From Marinobacter salicampi (GTDB lineage: Bacteria > Pseudomonadota > Gammaproteobacteria > Pseudomonadales > Oleiphilaceae): 64,000 nucleotides of DNA. The translations under genes were made by a program, and so were the position numbers. The notes beneath the pieces were generated by a model. It did no database searches. It saw nothing but the letters and a program-made list of their open reading frames with translations, and was not told the origin of the DNA. This document shows positions 32,799 to 39,766 of this stretch, in pieces; within the stretch, counting starts at the first letter, position 1, and each line of letters opens with the position of its first letter. Location: assembly GCF_011074795.1 (NCBI RefSeq), contig NZ_JAAMPF010000026.1, positions 186,001 through 250,000 on the forward strand, read 5' to 3'.

Positions 32799-32818
32799 AT
32801 CAGACCCGCGCGTCTGAT
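32799..32818. promoter_or_regulatory. 20-base near-palindrome upstream of the DUF445 gene
   Basis: ATCAGACCCG and CGCGTCTGAT form a 20-base inverted repeat with nine of ten pairs complementary. It lies 22 bases before the DUF445 start, within the 5' leader or promoter. It could be an operator or an mRNA hairpin; no regulator is nearby. Confidence 0.45.
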
Positions 32819-32840
32819 CTTCACCTATACGGGGTTTGTC

Positions 32841-34037
32841 TTGGCAGATGTAGCGCTATGGTCAGTGCCATTAATGGCGGCAATTGTCGGTTGGTGTACG
32901 AACTGGCTCGCTATCAAGATGTCTTTCTATCCTGTGAATCGGATGGACTTCGGCATTTTCAGCTGGCAGGGCGTAATTCCGGGCAAAGCTGAGAAGATGG
33001 CACATATCTGTATTGATCGGACTCTGGTTCAATTCGGCGACCTCAATGCTGTTTACCAGAAGCTGGAACCCACCCGCATAGTTGAACAGGTCCTTTCTCA
33101 GGTTAATCCCCGTTTGGATGAGTATATTGATGAAGTAATGTACGAAATTCAGCCAGTGCTCTGGGATAACCTGCCCAATTTCGTGCGTCGCCGTATCTAC
33201 CAGTGGGCACGGGAGCAGCTACCGTCACGGATCGAGTCATTGGTAGAGGATTTCGGTGACGACCTGGCCGAACTGGTGGACCTAAAGGCACTGCTTAGTC
33301 GGGAGTTGCAGACACATCCGGACCTGATGAACCGGATTTTCCAGGAAGCCGGCTCGGTTGAGCTGAGATCCGTCATTAACAGAGGATTTGTCATTGGCGG
33401 CATTCTGGGTGCAGTCATCGTGCCTCTGTGGTTGCGGTATCCCGAGCCCTGGTTGTTGCCGTCAGCGGGCTTTGTGGTCGGGTTTGTAACAAACTGGCTG
33501 GCAATCACTCTGATTTTTCGGCCCCTGAAACCTACCCGGGTTGGCTTCTGGAAAATCCAGGGGTTGTTCCTGCGCCGACAGTCAGAGATAAGCGACGTGT
33601 GGAGTCGTCTAGTGGCCCAGGAGCTGATTACAGTTGAGAAAGTGGCTGATGCCATGGTCCATGGTCAACACGGTGACCGAACCCGGGCCATTATCCAGAA
33701 ACACCTGAGGCCACTACTGGATAATTCGGTAGTCATGAAGCTGACGGCTCAGGTCACCGTGGGTATGACCGGGTATACCGACCTGAAGAAGGCCATGAAC
33801 AACAAGGCGGTTAGCGCAACACAACATATTTTTAGTGACCCTCGCTTTAATCAGGAGCGTGCACCCGTCGTTGCGGCTGTGCTGGCGGAGCAGATGAAGG
33901 CCCTTGAACCTAAGGAATTTCAGGATGTGTTGCGACCCGCCTTCAAAGAGGAAGAATTCAAACTGATGCTGGTGGGAGGATTGCTCGGCGCGCTTGCTGG
34001 CGCACTGCAGTGGGGCGTCTTCCTCTATTGGCCCTGA
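32841..34037 (+). CDS. DUF445 family inner-membrane protein
   Basis: The 398-residue protein starts with TTG. It matches DUF445, with the duplicated phrase GWCTNWLAIKMSFYPV near residue 16 and GFVTNWLAITLIFRPL near 215, each next to a membrane helix. A C-terminal helix (LLGALAGALQWGVFLY) closes it. Function is unknown. The helical domain between the two copies contains VIPGKAEKMAHICIDRTL. The following gene starts 18 bases downstream. Confidence 0.85.
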   Translation: MADVALWSVPLMAAIVGWCTNWLAIKMSFYPVNRMDFGIFSWQGVIPGKAEKMAHICIDRTLVQFGDLNAVYQKLEPTRIVEQVLSQVNPRLDEYIDEVMYEIQPVLWDNLPNFVRRRIYQWAREQLPSRIESLVEDFGDDLAELVDLKALLSRELQTHPDLMNRIFQEAGSVELRSVINRGFVIGGILGAVIVPLWLRYPEPWLLPSAGFVVGFVTNWLAITLIFRPLKPTRVGFWKIQGLFLRRQSEISDVWSRLVAQELITVEKVADAMVHGQHGDRTRAIIQKHLRPLLDNSVVMKLTAQVTVGMTGYTDLKKAMNNKAVSATQHIFSDPRFNQERAPVVAAVLAEQMKALEPKEFQDVLRPAFKEEEFKLMLVGGLLGALAGALQWGVFLYWP

Positions 34038-34055
34038 AAACTGAAGGAGTACCGC

Positions 34056-34430
34056 ATGTCTTTCTGGATGGGTTTGGCACTGCACGGCCTGGTTACGGCC
34101 CTGGTTGTTGTTGTGGTATTGGCTGGATTTTACCGGTGGGTAATCAGGCCGTACCTCGATCGGAAGGTCAGGGAATTGATTGATGCTACCCACGACATTG
34201 AGCCCCGCGTAACCCGAGGTGTCAGAACCGGCGTGCGGGAAACCCTGCGGGATCTTCCGGAAAACACCGCACGCGACAGTACCAGGCAGTTCCTGAAATT
34301 CGGCTCTGATCTTTTTGAAAATGGGCTCAGCAGCTTCCTGGGCTCGTCCGAGCAAGTCCAGAAGCGGGCGGCGGAGCATAGCGCAACATCTTCCAAGGAG
34401 GGCTACCGTCGTAATGAGGACCCACGGTAG
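34056..34430 (+). CDS. Small membrane-anchored protein downstream of DUF445
   Basis: The 124-residue protein has one N-terminal membrane helix (about residues 5-28, ALHGLVTALVVVVVLAGF). A charged cytoplasmic tail follows with VRELIDATHDIEPRVTRG and LPENTARDSTRQFLKFGSD. A GAAGGAG site precedes the ATG. I do not recognise the family. The close spacing to the DUF445 gene suggests a common transcript and perhaps a common membrane role. Confidence 0.65.
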   Translation: MSFWMGLALHGLVTALVVVVVLAGFYRWVIRPYLDRKVRELIDATHDIEPRVTRGVRTGVRETLRDLPENTARDSTRQFLKFGSDLFENGLSSFLGSSEQVQKRAAEHSATSSKEGYRRNEDPR

Positions 34431-34478
34431 GCGCAGGCTGCAGTCTTTTCCAGGCGAAAGATGTGGGACCGGGTTTAT

Positions 34479-34802
34479 CTAGAGGCAATTGGTGGGGCGG
34501 GGCAGCCCCGCAATCCTGCAGGCAGTCTTGGCAGGGGTGCCTGAAAACAGTTGCATCAGGTAGATGCTGTTGCCCTTTTGTTCCCCCAGACGCATGTTGA
34601 CCGCTTTCACAAACAGACGGTTCGATGGCGGTGATACTTGATGTTCATTATAAAACTCTCTGAGTAACGCAATGATTTCCCAATGATTGTCGCTTAATAA
34701 AATGTTGCTTTCAGCGGCGATTTCAATCGCCAGTTCCGGTGTCCAGTCGTCCGCACTTTCGAGAAATCCTTCACTGTTTCGGGCGGCGCTGTTATCAGAC
34801 AT
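34479..34802 (-). CDS. tusE: TusE/DsrC-family sulfur relay protein
   Basis: The 107-residue protein accepts persulfide sulfur from TusBCD and hands it to MnmA for 2-thiouridine at the tRNA wobble position. Family phrases are NHWEIIALLREFYNEHQVSP, LFVKAVNMRLGEQKGNSIYL and the C-terminal arm. The arm reads ACRIAGLPRPTNCL, so besides the penultimate Cys106 there is Cys95. That is the Cys-X10-Cys pair of true DsrC; E. coli TusE has only the penultimate one. The start at 34802 is chosen on family length. It is the last gene of the tus operon. Confidence 0.9.
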   Translation of the reverse strand: MSDNSAARNSEGFLESADDWTPELAIEIAAESNILLSDNHWEIIALLREFYNEHQVSPPSNRLFVKAVNMRLGEQKGNSIYLMQLFSGTPAKTACRIAGLPRPTNCL

Positions 34803-34807
34803 ACGCG

Positions 34808-35083
34808 TCACCAGTGGACAATGCGGGAATAGGTGGCTGTCAGGGTGACCCACCCGGGCAGATCGACCAGTTCGATGGCCTCGCCAGCACTTGGCGACGG
34901 CAGACCCCGGGCTTTGACATCATCTTGCAGGGCATATACCCGACATCTGAACCGATTGGCTGACCCGAGGCCGAACACGGCGTTCTCGATCAATATCAGG
35001 GCGTCGTTATCGGCCAGCGCGGCGAGGCAGTAGCCGAAACGGGGATGGTTGGGTGACTTGTTGAGGACGTGAAGCACGGGCAT
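34808..35083 (-). CDS. tusB: Sulfurtransferase complex subunit TusB (DsrH-like)
   Basis: The 91-residue protein is the small subunit of the TusBCD heterohexamer. The start at 35083 gives MPVLHVLNKSP, which matches the TusB/DsrH N-terminus, whereas the frame begins 14 codons earlier. Cys19 falls where DsrH proteins have their conserved cysteine, a residue absent from E. coli TusB. VYALQDDVKARGL is the typical central motif. Confidence 0.87.
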   Translation of the reverse strand: MPVLHVLNKSPNHPRFGYCLAALADNDALILIENAVFGLGSANRFRCRVYALQDDVKARGLPSPSAGEAIELVDLPGWVTLTATYSRIVHW

Positions 35084-35148
35084 CAGTTCAGTTCCGGTTT
35101 GGGTCAAAGGCATACTGCACTCCATGGATCAAAGGCATATCGCATGGG

Positions 35149-35496
35149 TTAAAGGCACACTATGTGCTGGTACTGTTGATAAAGGTCCGGTCCCGGCTCA
35201 ACACAGATTACATCAGCGGACAAGGCGTCCGCTGCCATGCCGTAGGCGCTCAATCCCTCTGAATCAACCAGAAACTCCTCAATACCAAACACTGCCGCAG
35301 CACCCAGTTGCCTGGTCACCGTTTTCTGCTTGATATTTTCGGCATTCTGCCCCGACCTCAACCAGTTTACGCCACCGCCCACAAACAGCAGGCTGACGGG
35401 CTGATCGAAAGCAGCCAGGGAGAACGCCATATCAAGAGCTTCTCGACCGCTCCAGTCGCCGTAGGGCGGCTTATCGACAATGATGAGAGTTTTCAT
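35149..35496 (-). CDS. tusC: Sulfurtransferase complex subunit TusC (DsrF-like)
   Basis: The 115-residue subunit has the family pattern LIIVDKPPYGDWSGREALDMAFSLAAFDQPVSLLFVGGGV. It helps form the TusBCD complex for tRNA 2-thiouridine synthesis. It lies five bases after tusD in the tusDCBE operon. Confidence 0.9.
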   Translation of the reverse strand: MKTLIIVDKPPYGDWSGREALDMAFSLAAFDQPVSLLFVGGGVNWLRSGQNAENIKQKTVTRQLGAAAVFGIEEFLVDSEGLSAYGMAADALSADVICVEPGPDLYQQYQHIVCL

Positions 35497-35501
35497 CGGA
35501 A

Positions 35502-35918
35502 TCAGTCCGCAGCGTTAAAGTAAAGGGTTCGGGAAGACCGCTTCAGGCTATCGATCCATTCTCCAAGCCCCGCAATTTCAAAAGGGGACACCAGATTCGA
35601 GGCCATCTTTCCATAGCGTTTCTGCTCGGTTTCATCGAGAACACCACGGCGCAGTGCGGAGGCGACGCATACGATAGCCGGAATCCCGTTTTCACTGAGG
35701 AAGCCGGACCACGCCTGGGTCCAGTTTATCTCATCGCTTGGCGCGCAGGAGAGGGCCGACGCAAGGTGAACACCGTCACCATAAAGGAAGATGCGATCTA
35801 TACGGTGCCCGGCCTGCACCAGGGCTGAAGCAAACCCGAGGGCGGTCTGTGGAGCCTGGCTGGCGTAGGGCGCGCCTGTGATGACGAGGGTGTAGGACAG
35901 GCTCTGGGTCTGCGCCAT
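35502..35918 (-). CDS. tusD: Sulfurtransferase complex subunit TusD (DsrE-like)
   Basis: The 138-residue subunit holds the persulfide-carrying cysteine, here Cys84 in VCVASALRRGV, equivalent to Cys78 of E. coli TusD. The N-terminus YTLVITGAPYASQAPQTALGFA and the loop FLYGDGVHLAS fit the family. The frame extends 34 codons upstream through the yccA terminator, so the start at 35918 is preferred. It is the first gene of the operon. Confidence 0.9.
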   Translation of the reverse strand: MAQTQSLSYTLVITGAPYASQAPQTALGFASALVQAGHRIDRIFLYGDGVHLASALSCAPSDEINWTQAWSGFLSENGIPAIVCVASALRRGVLDETEQKRYGKMASNLVSPFEIAGLGEWIDSLKRSSRTLYFNAAD

Positions 35919-35984
35919 AGTCTGCGTACCTGGGTCAAAGGGCTGTGTGTGAAGTGTAACCTGTGAATCAGCTGAACCTGAACA

Positions 35985-36009
35985 TAAAAAAACCCGGCAC
36001 AGGGCCGGG
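35985..36009 (-). terminator. Rho-independent terminator of yccA
   Basis: CCCGGC (35993-35998) pairs with GCCGGG (36004-36009). Eight A residues to the left provide a U-tract for minus-strand transcription, ending the yccA transcript before tusD. Confidence 0.88.
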
Positions 36010-36029
36010 GTCGGCTTCACTGATGCGGC

Positions 36030-36725
36030 TTAGTTGTCGCCGCTGAAGGCTGTCAGCAGGTGTAACAGGCTCAGGAACAGGTTGTAGATGGCCACATACA
36101 GGCCAACGGTCGCAATCACGTAATTACGCTCGCCGCCCTTTATGATCTGGCTTGTCTCAAACAGGATCATGATTGAGGCGAAGATCGTGAAGCCCGCAGA
36201 AATCGCAAGTTGGAATGCTGAGCTTTCAAGGAAAATACCAAGCACCATCGCACCAATCAGAACAAAGGCACCCGCGGTTAGAAAACTGCCCAGGAAGCTG
36301 AAATCCTTTTTTGTGACAAGAGCGACAGCTGAAAGCCCAACGAAGGCGAGGGCAGTCAGGGTCAGAGCATTAGCAACGATCTGAGAGGCGCCGTTCGCAA
36401 CGTAGGCCCCAATGATCGGGCCCAGGGTGTAGCCCATGAATCCGGTCAGGGCGAACGTTGTCACGATGCCCCAGGGGCTGTTTTTAAGCTTGTAGGTAGC
36501 GAAGAGCAACCCGATGTACCCGACGATGGTGATCAGGAAGCCAGGATGAGGCGCATTCATGCTGAAGAATGCGATGACCGCTGAAAACGCCAGCGTCATA
36601 CCCAGAAGCATGTAAGTGTTGCGCAGCACCTTCATTGCATCTGCGCTGATTCCCGTTGCGGTCCCGGTTTGGGAGGCTGAGTGAGCAGCCTGATCCTGGG
36701 GGACACTGAAACGTCTGTTTTCCAT
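36030..36725 (-). CDS. yccA: Bax inhibitor-1/YccA family inner-membrane protein
   Basis: The 231-residue protein has seven predicted membrane helices and the BI-1 family phrases LRNTYMLLGMTLAFSAVIAFF, GFMGYTLGPIIGAYV and FETSQIIKGGERNYVIATVGLYVAIYNLFLSLL. E. coli YccA modulates the FtsH protease. GGAG lies six bases before the ATG at 36725, and an ATG one codon upstream is also possible. The yccA-tus order next to tRNA-Ser matches Pseudomonas. Confidence 0.9.
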   Translation of the reverse strand: MENRRFSVPQDQAAHSASQTGTATGISADAMKVLRNTYMLLGMTLAFSAVIAFFSMNAPHPGFLITIVGYIGLLFATYKLKNSPWGIVTTFALTGFMGYTLGPIIGAYVANGASQIVANALTLTALAFVGLSAVALVTKKDFSFLGSFLTAGAFVLIGAMVLGIFLESSAFQLAISAGFTIFASIMILFETSQIIKGGERNYVIATVGLYVAIYNLFLSLLHLLTAFSGDN

Positions 36726-36871
36726 CATAATCTCCGGTTGCAACACCACGTTAATGTAACCTGACTAAGCCTATCATAATGGCAGAGCGGTTACTTTCAA
36801 TCATTTATGACCGTAAAGGAGACTGGATATTCCATTAAACTGAGTTAATGTTTTAGCCGGGAGCGCAAGCG

Positions 36872-36899
36872 TTGACAGAGAGACGGTTTCCGGTATCAT
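36872..36899 (+). promoter_or_regulatory. Sigma-70 promoter for tRNA-Ser
   Basis: A perfect -35 box TTGACA (36872-36877) and a -10 box TATCAT (36894-36899) are separated by 16 bases. The tRNA begins about 100 bases downstream and nothing else is encoded in that direction. Confidence 0.75.
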
Positions 36900-37005
36900 G
36901 CACACCGCTGTCGTCGGCCCCTATTGGGCTCTGCCAATTATTAAGGCAGAATGAAGTTCTGGGCACTCCGGGCTCATAGACAGTTGAAGTTTGAAAACAG
37001 TTTCA

Positions 37006-37096
37006 GGTGGGCTGGCAGAGTGGCTTAATGCAGCGGTCTTGAAAACCGCCGACGGTTAGTAGCCGTCCCGGGGTTCGAATCCCTGGCCCACCGCCA
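37006..37096 (+). tRNA. tRNA-Ser (anticodon UGA)
   Basis: The 91-base gene folds into a class II tRNA. The acceptor arms are GGTGGGC and GCCCACC, the discriminator is G, and the 3' CCA is encoded. The anticodon stem GCGGT/ACCGC holds the loop CTTGAAA with TGA, which reads UCA and UCG codons. A long variable arm and the T-loop GGTTCGAATCC are present. It has its own promoter and terminator. Its amino acid is loaded by SerS (2.3 kb). Confidence 0.97.
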
Positions 37097-37101
37097 ACAA
37101 T

Positions 37102-37133
37102 AAGGCCTAGACGAGAGTCTAGGCCTTTTTTTG
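37102..37133 (+). terminator. Terminator of tRNA-Ser
   Basis: A perfect 11-bp stem (37102-37112 with 37117-37127) with a GAGA loop is followed by T residues to 37133. Confidence 0.94.
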
Positions 37134-37257
37134 TATGCTTTTTTACGACCTTCGACTCTTTCTGAATCAATCTCTTCTATTGCTAAGCTAGGGGTCCAGC
37201 GACGGCAGACTGAAAGATAGCTTCAGTTGAATCTTTTTCCTGGCTCTCAGCCTGTAA

Positions 37258-37296
37258 GCAGAAGCAGAAGCAGAAGCAGAAGCAGAAGCAGAAGCA
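37258..37296 (+). repeat. Hexanucleotide tandem repeat (GAAGCA)6
   Basis: Six perfect copies of GAAGCA run from 37261 to 37296, preceded by a partial copy (GCA). The tract is in apparently non-coding sequence between the tRNA-Ser terminator and the PEP-CTERM promoter region. Such tracts can change length by slippage. Confidence 0.95.
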
Positions 37297-37569
37297 TAAA
37301 AATCTGCCTCTTGCTCGCTGACTGCAACAATTACCGCTCAGCCAGAGATAGCCCATCTCAATCTGTGGAACTGGCTGTTATCTGCATTCTCTGTTTGTCC
37401 AGGTAGATCTGGCGCTACCTGTCGTCAGGAAAGTTTAGCTCGCGGGTGTCGCTCGTCCTGCCCGACCTGCCCGTTTTGTACCGTCTTTTCCGGGCGTCAA
37501 CATAATTTACGCATTTTGGGACGCAGGTAACTTTTTAGCGTTTCTATAGTGTTTCTGCCTGATTTTGAA

Positions 37570-37607
37570 ATTAGGTAAAAGGAACGGTAAGGGCGCTTTT
37601 GCCTAAT
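37570..37607. promoter_or_regulatory. Inverted repeat, candidate enhancer site for sigma-54 activator
   Basis: The 12-base arms ATTAGGTAAAAG (37570-37581) and CTTTTGCCTAAT (37596-37607) are complementary at 11 of 12 positions. The spacer is 14 bases. The centre is about 170-190 bases upstream of the sigma-54 promoter, the usual distance for a bacterial enhancer-binding protein such as PrsR. Binding is inference. Confidence 0.45.
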
Positions 37608-37755
37608 CAGGGTCACATATATATCACGCTAAAAAACACATGACGCTTTAAGCGATTCATTATAGGGGCATTAAATGTCGAAGATGCTTACACCTTTGTT
37701 TTTCAAATAATAATAAAACCAGGTAAGGCATTGGTAAACAAAGTAAAAAAAGATG

Positions 37756-37771
37756 TGGCACGCTTGATGCA
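37756..37771 (+). promoter_or_regulatory. Sigma-54 (RpoN) promoter upstream of the PEP-CTERM gene
   Basis: TGGCACGCTTGATGCA fits the -24/-12 consensus TGGCAC-N5-TTGCA with one mismatch. The invariant GG and GC are twelve bases apart, as required. The predicted start point is near 37782, leaving a 60-base leader with an AAGGAGG ribosome-binding site. PEP-CTERM genes in other species are known to be controlled by PrsK/PrsR and RpoN. Confidence 0.75.
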
Positions 37772-37842
37772 ACCTTATATATACCGCTGAGCTGCTTCTT
37801 TTGAATCCAGCTGCAGCGTTCACAATCAAGGAGGAATAATCT

Positions 37843-38667
37843 ATGAACAGTGTCCTTAAAAGAACGCTTCTATCATCCCTAATCGTACCTTTCGCCCTGG
37901 GCGCACAGTCTGCCAGCGCGGCTTTGATCACCGATTGGGGTTATGACGTTCAGAGCACGTTCTCCAATTGGACTTCGACTCCAGGCGAAGAGGGCGGGGT
38001 TACTGCTAATGAGGGTAACAACCAACTTTCTTGGGGTGTCGGAGACGGACCGCAATCGTCCATCGCGATCACTGATGTATCAGCAGATAGCGGCCTTATG
38101 ACGAACGGTAGCTATGTACAGGGCGGAACATTCACCCACACCAATAATGCTCTTCCTGCCAGGGGTGCTGCACTTGAGGACTTCGACCTGACCTCAATAT
38201 TGACGCTCACTCCGGCCAATCCCGCTGGTGACTCCCTAGCCTCCGAGTCTCGTACTTTCAACAGTTTCTTTAGCGAAACGTTGAACAACGGAAACTGTGT
38301 CGCTGGTGCAGTTTCTAACTGTGATGACATTTTCACGGTCGGCAACATTGATGAATTAGGTGCTGAGCGTACTACTGACGGCTTTGAATTCGCATCACCG
38401 TCGTTCACAATCGACGACTATACCTATACAGTCTACACTGAGCTTGCAGGTCTGGTTCCACTGGGTGCAGATGCCTGCACCGACGCCGGCGCTGCTGCCG
38501 GTTGCATCGGCCTTCTGACTGCGGAAGAAAATGTAAACAACTTTGAAACACGGTTCCGTATTGCTGCCACTCCGGTAAGCGTACCTGAGCCAGGCACCCT
38601 TGCACTGCTGGGCATGGGCCTCGCGGGTCTTGGTCTGTCACGCAAGAGAAAAGCAGCTAAGGCATAA
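37843..38667 (+). CDS. THxN-type PEP-CTERM sorting domain protein
   Basis: The 274-residue exported protein has a Sec signal peptide with likely cleavage at SASA-A (after residue 26). A beta-rich body contains the THTN motif at residues 98-101 (GGTFTHTNNALPARG), the hallmark of THxN-family PEP-CTERM proteins. Two Cys pairs occur (CVAGAVSNC and CTDAGAAAGC). The C-terminus has the exosortase signal VPEPGTLALLGMGLAG, then a short helix and the basic tail SRKRKAAKA. The exosortase would cleave near PEP. A perfect ribosome-binding site and a sigma-54 promoter lie upstream, a terminator downstream. No exosortase gene is in the window. Confidence 0.9.
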   Translation: MNSVLKRTLLSSLIVPFALGAQSASAALITDWGYDVQSTFSNWTSTPGEEGGVTANEGNNQLSWGVGDGPQSSIAITDVSADSGLMTNGSYVQGGTFTHTNNALPARGAALEDFDLTSILTLTPANPAGDSLASESRTFNSFFSETLNNGNCVAGAVSNCDDIFTVGNIDELGAERTTDGFEFASPSFTIDDYTYTVYTELAGLVPLGADACTDAGAAAGCIGLLTAEENVNNFETRFRIAATPVSVPEPGTLALLGMGLAGLGLSRKRKAAKA

Positions 38668-38708
38668 GGTTTAGACAGAACAACGTTTAGACTGTCTGTG
38701 CTAAAAAG

Positions 38709-38738
38709 AAAGCCCCCGTTTTAATGCGGGGGCTTTTT
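38709..38738. terminator. Terminator between PEP-CTERM gene and the acyltransferase gene
   Basis: A 10-bp stem (38709-38718 with 38727-38736) with an eight-base loop is followed by T residues. It separates the two convergent genes. Confidence 0.92.
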
Positions 38739-38804
38739 CGTTTCCAGCTAATCTATATGACTTAGGTGCCGTGGCTGACCAGTCCAGCTTGCGCTGGGGT
38801 TAGT

Positions 38805-39653
38805 TTAGGCAACGCGCCTCTCGGCAGAGCCATAGCTGGAATCCGGCAGAGCTGGTAAATATTTTCCATCAGCAGTGATCAGCGACCAGACATCGGGACG
38901 CCGCAGCCTTATACCCTCAATCAGTGACGCCGCTTCGGTGAAGGCAGGGCGTCGGCGGCCGTGATACTCAATCACGGGGCCTACATGATCGAATTCCACC
39001 CCGAAACGTTTTAGCAGCCGCAGTTGTGCTGGCTCCATGACTGCCATCCAATGGGTTATGCCATGTTTGACCGACATCTGGAGAATAGCGGCGAAAAGCC
39101 CGAGGCTGATATAGGGCATAGCGCGCTTGCCATTTTCCGAGTCGCTGTAGTAGGCGGAATCACTGATGCCAGAGACTGACTTATCCTCGTTGAGACGTCG
39201 CCGAAATTCCCGGCTGACTGCCATCCTGGAAATTTCGGCGATCTTCTCCCGGGGCGCTTCTGCAATGGCACTTTGCGCATCCAGATCCATATGAGGGACG
39301 CAGTGGCCTTCCATGGGAAAGTCGGCATTCTCAGGGTTATCACCTGTCATAACCAGACGAACAGCAGCAACGCTATCTCCCGTTATCCGGTGCCGTATGA
39401 GGGCATGTGCGGACCGAGGGTCGTAGGAATCATGCTCGCGCTTATCGGCGAAGCAATTGGGATCCTCAAAGGGTCGGTCTATGCAGTAAACCTGATAACG
39501 CACTTCGTAAACTTCGTTGATAACCTCGGGGGAAGTCGCTAGCTGGACGTTGAATACAGAGTTGAAAATAGTACTGACGTCTTCTTGGGTTTGGTGTAGT
39601 TGATCGTTTTTTGTATTTCTTGTTTCATGCTGAAGAGCAAAGTCTGTGTTCAT
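38805..39653 (-). CDS. PEP-CTERM/exosortase-associated acyltransferase (LuxI-like)
   Basis: The 282-residue protein matches the exosortase-associated acyltransferase family (TIGR03694), related to autoinducer synthases and GNAT enzymes and found only where PEP-CTERM systems exist. The LuxI-like N-terminal phrase is YEVRYQVYCIDRPFED near residue 48. Then come HALIRHRITGDSVAAVRLVM and the conserved EISRMAVSREFRRRL. Later, YISLGLFAAILQMSVKHGITHWMAVMEP is the acyl-acceptor core. GAGG lies eight bases before the ATG. Its product is not known in any species to my knowledge. Confidence 0.85.
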   Translation of the reverse strand: MNTDFALQHETRNTKNDQLHQTQEDVSTIFNSVFNVQLATSPEVINEVYEVRYQVYCIDRPFEDPNCFADKREHDSYDPRSAHALIRHRITGDSVAAVRLVMTGDNPENADFPMEGHCVPHMDLDAQSAIAEAPREKIAEISRMAVSREFRRRLNEDKSVSGISDSAYYSDSENGKRAMPYISLGLFAAILQMSVKHGITHWMAVMEPAQLRLLKRFGVEFDHVGPVIEYHGRRRPAFTEAASLIEGIRLRRPDVWSLITADGKYLPALPDSSYGSAERRVA

Positions 39654-39766
39654 TTTTTGATCCTCAAACTGTCCCGCTCAGGGAGCTGTTATGCCGATAG
39701 TGTGGTGGTAAGAAATACGCCGCCCTAACCTCAACTGACGGCGTACGGTTGTATCGAGGCTACAGC

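Larger units (their letters stand above)
32530..32840. other. Intergenic region between nfuA and the DUF445 gene
   Basis: This 311-base gap contains the nfuA terminator and a 20-base near-palindrome close to the DUF445 start, both listed separately. A 21-codon frame at 32542-32607 has weak support. Nothing else is recognised. Confidence 0.6.
37137..37842. other. Long AT-richer intergenic region between tRNA-Ser and the PEP-CTERM gene
   Basis: This 706-base stretch has no convincing gene. It contains a hexanucleotide repeat tract, a distant inverted repeat (37570-37607), an 11-base palindrome CGCTTTAAGCG (37644-37654), and a sigma-54 promoter close to the PEP-CTERM gene. Reading frames within it, including one on the minus strand overlapping the gene start, look like chance. 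Confidence 0.7.

Noticed and set aside
37006..37096. Possible tRNA-Ser attachment site for an integrated element
   Set aside because: I found no second copy of the tRNA 3' end and no integrase gene in the window.
37228..37410. A TTG-started frame through the GAAGCA repeat encoding Ser-Arg dipeptides
   Set aside because: No ribosome-binding site, a weak start and no domain; the repeat tract alone keeps the frame open.
37671..37931. An 86-codon minus-strand frame overlapping the PEP-CTERM start
   Set aside because: It runs across the sigma-54 promoter and the signal peptide region of a strong gene and shows no family features.
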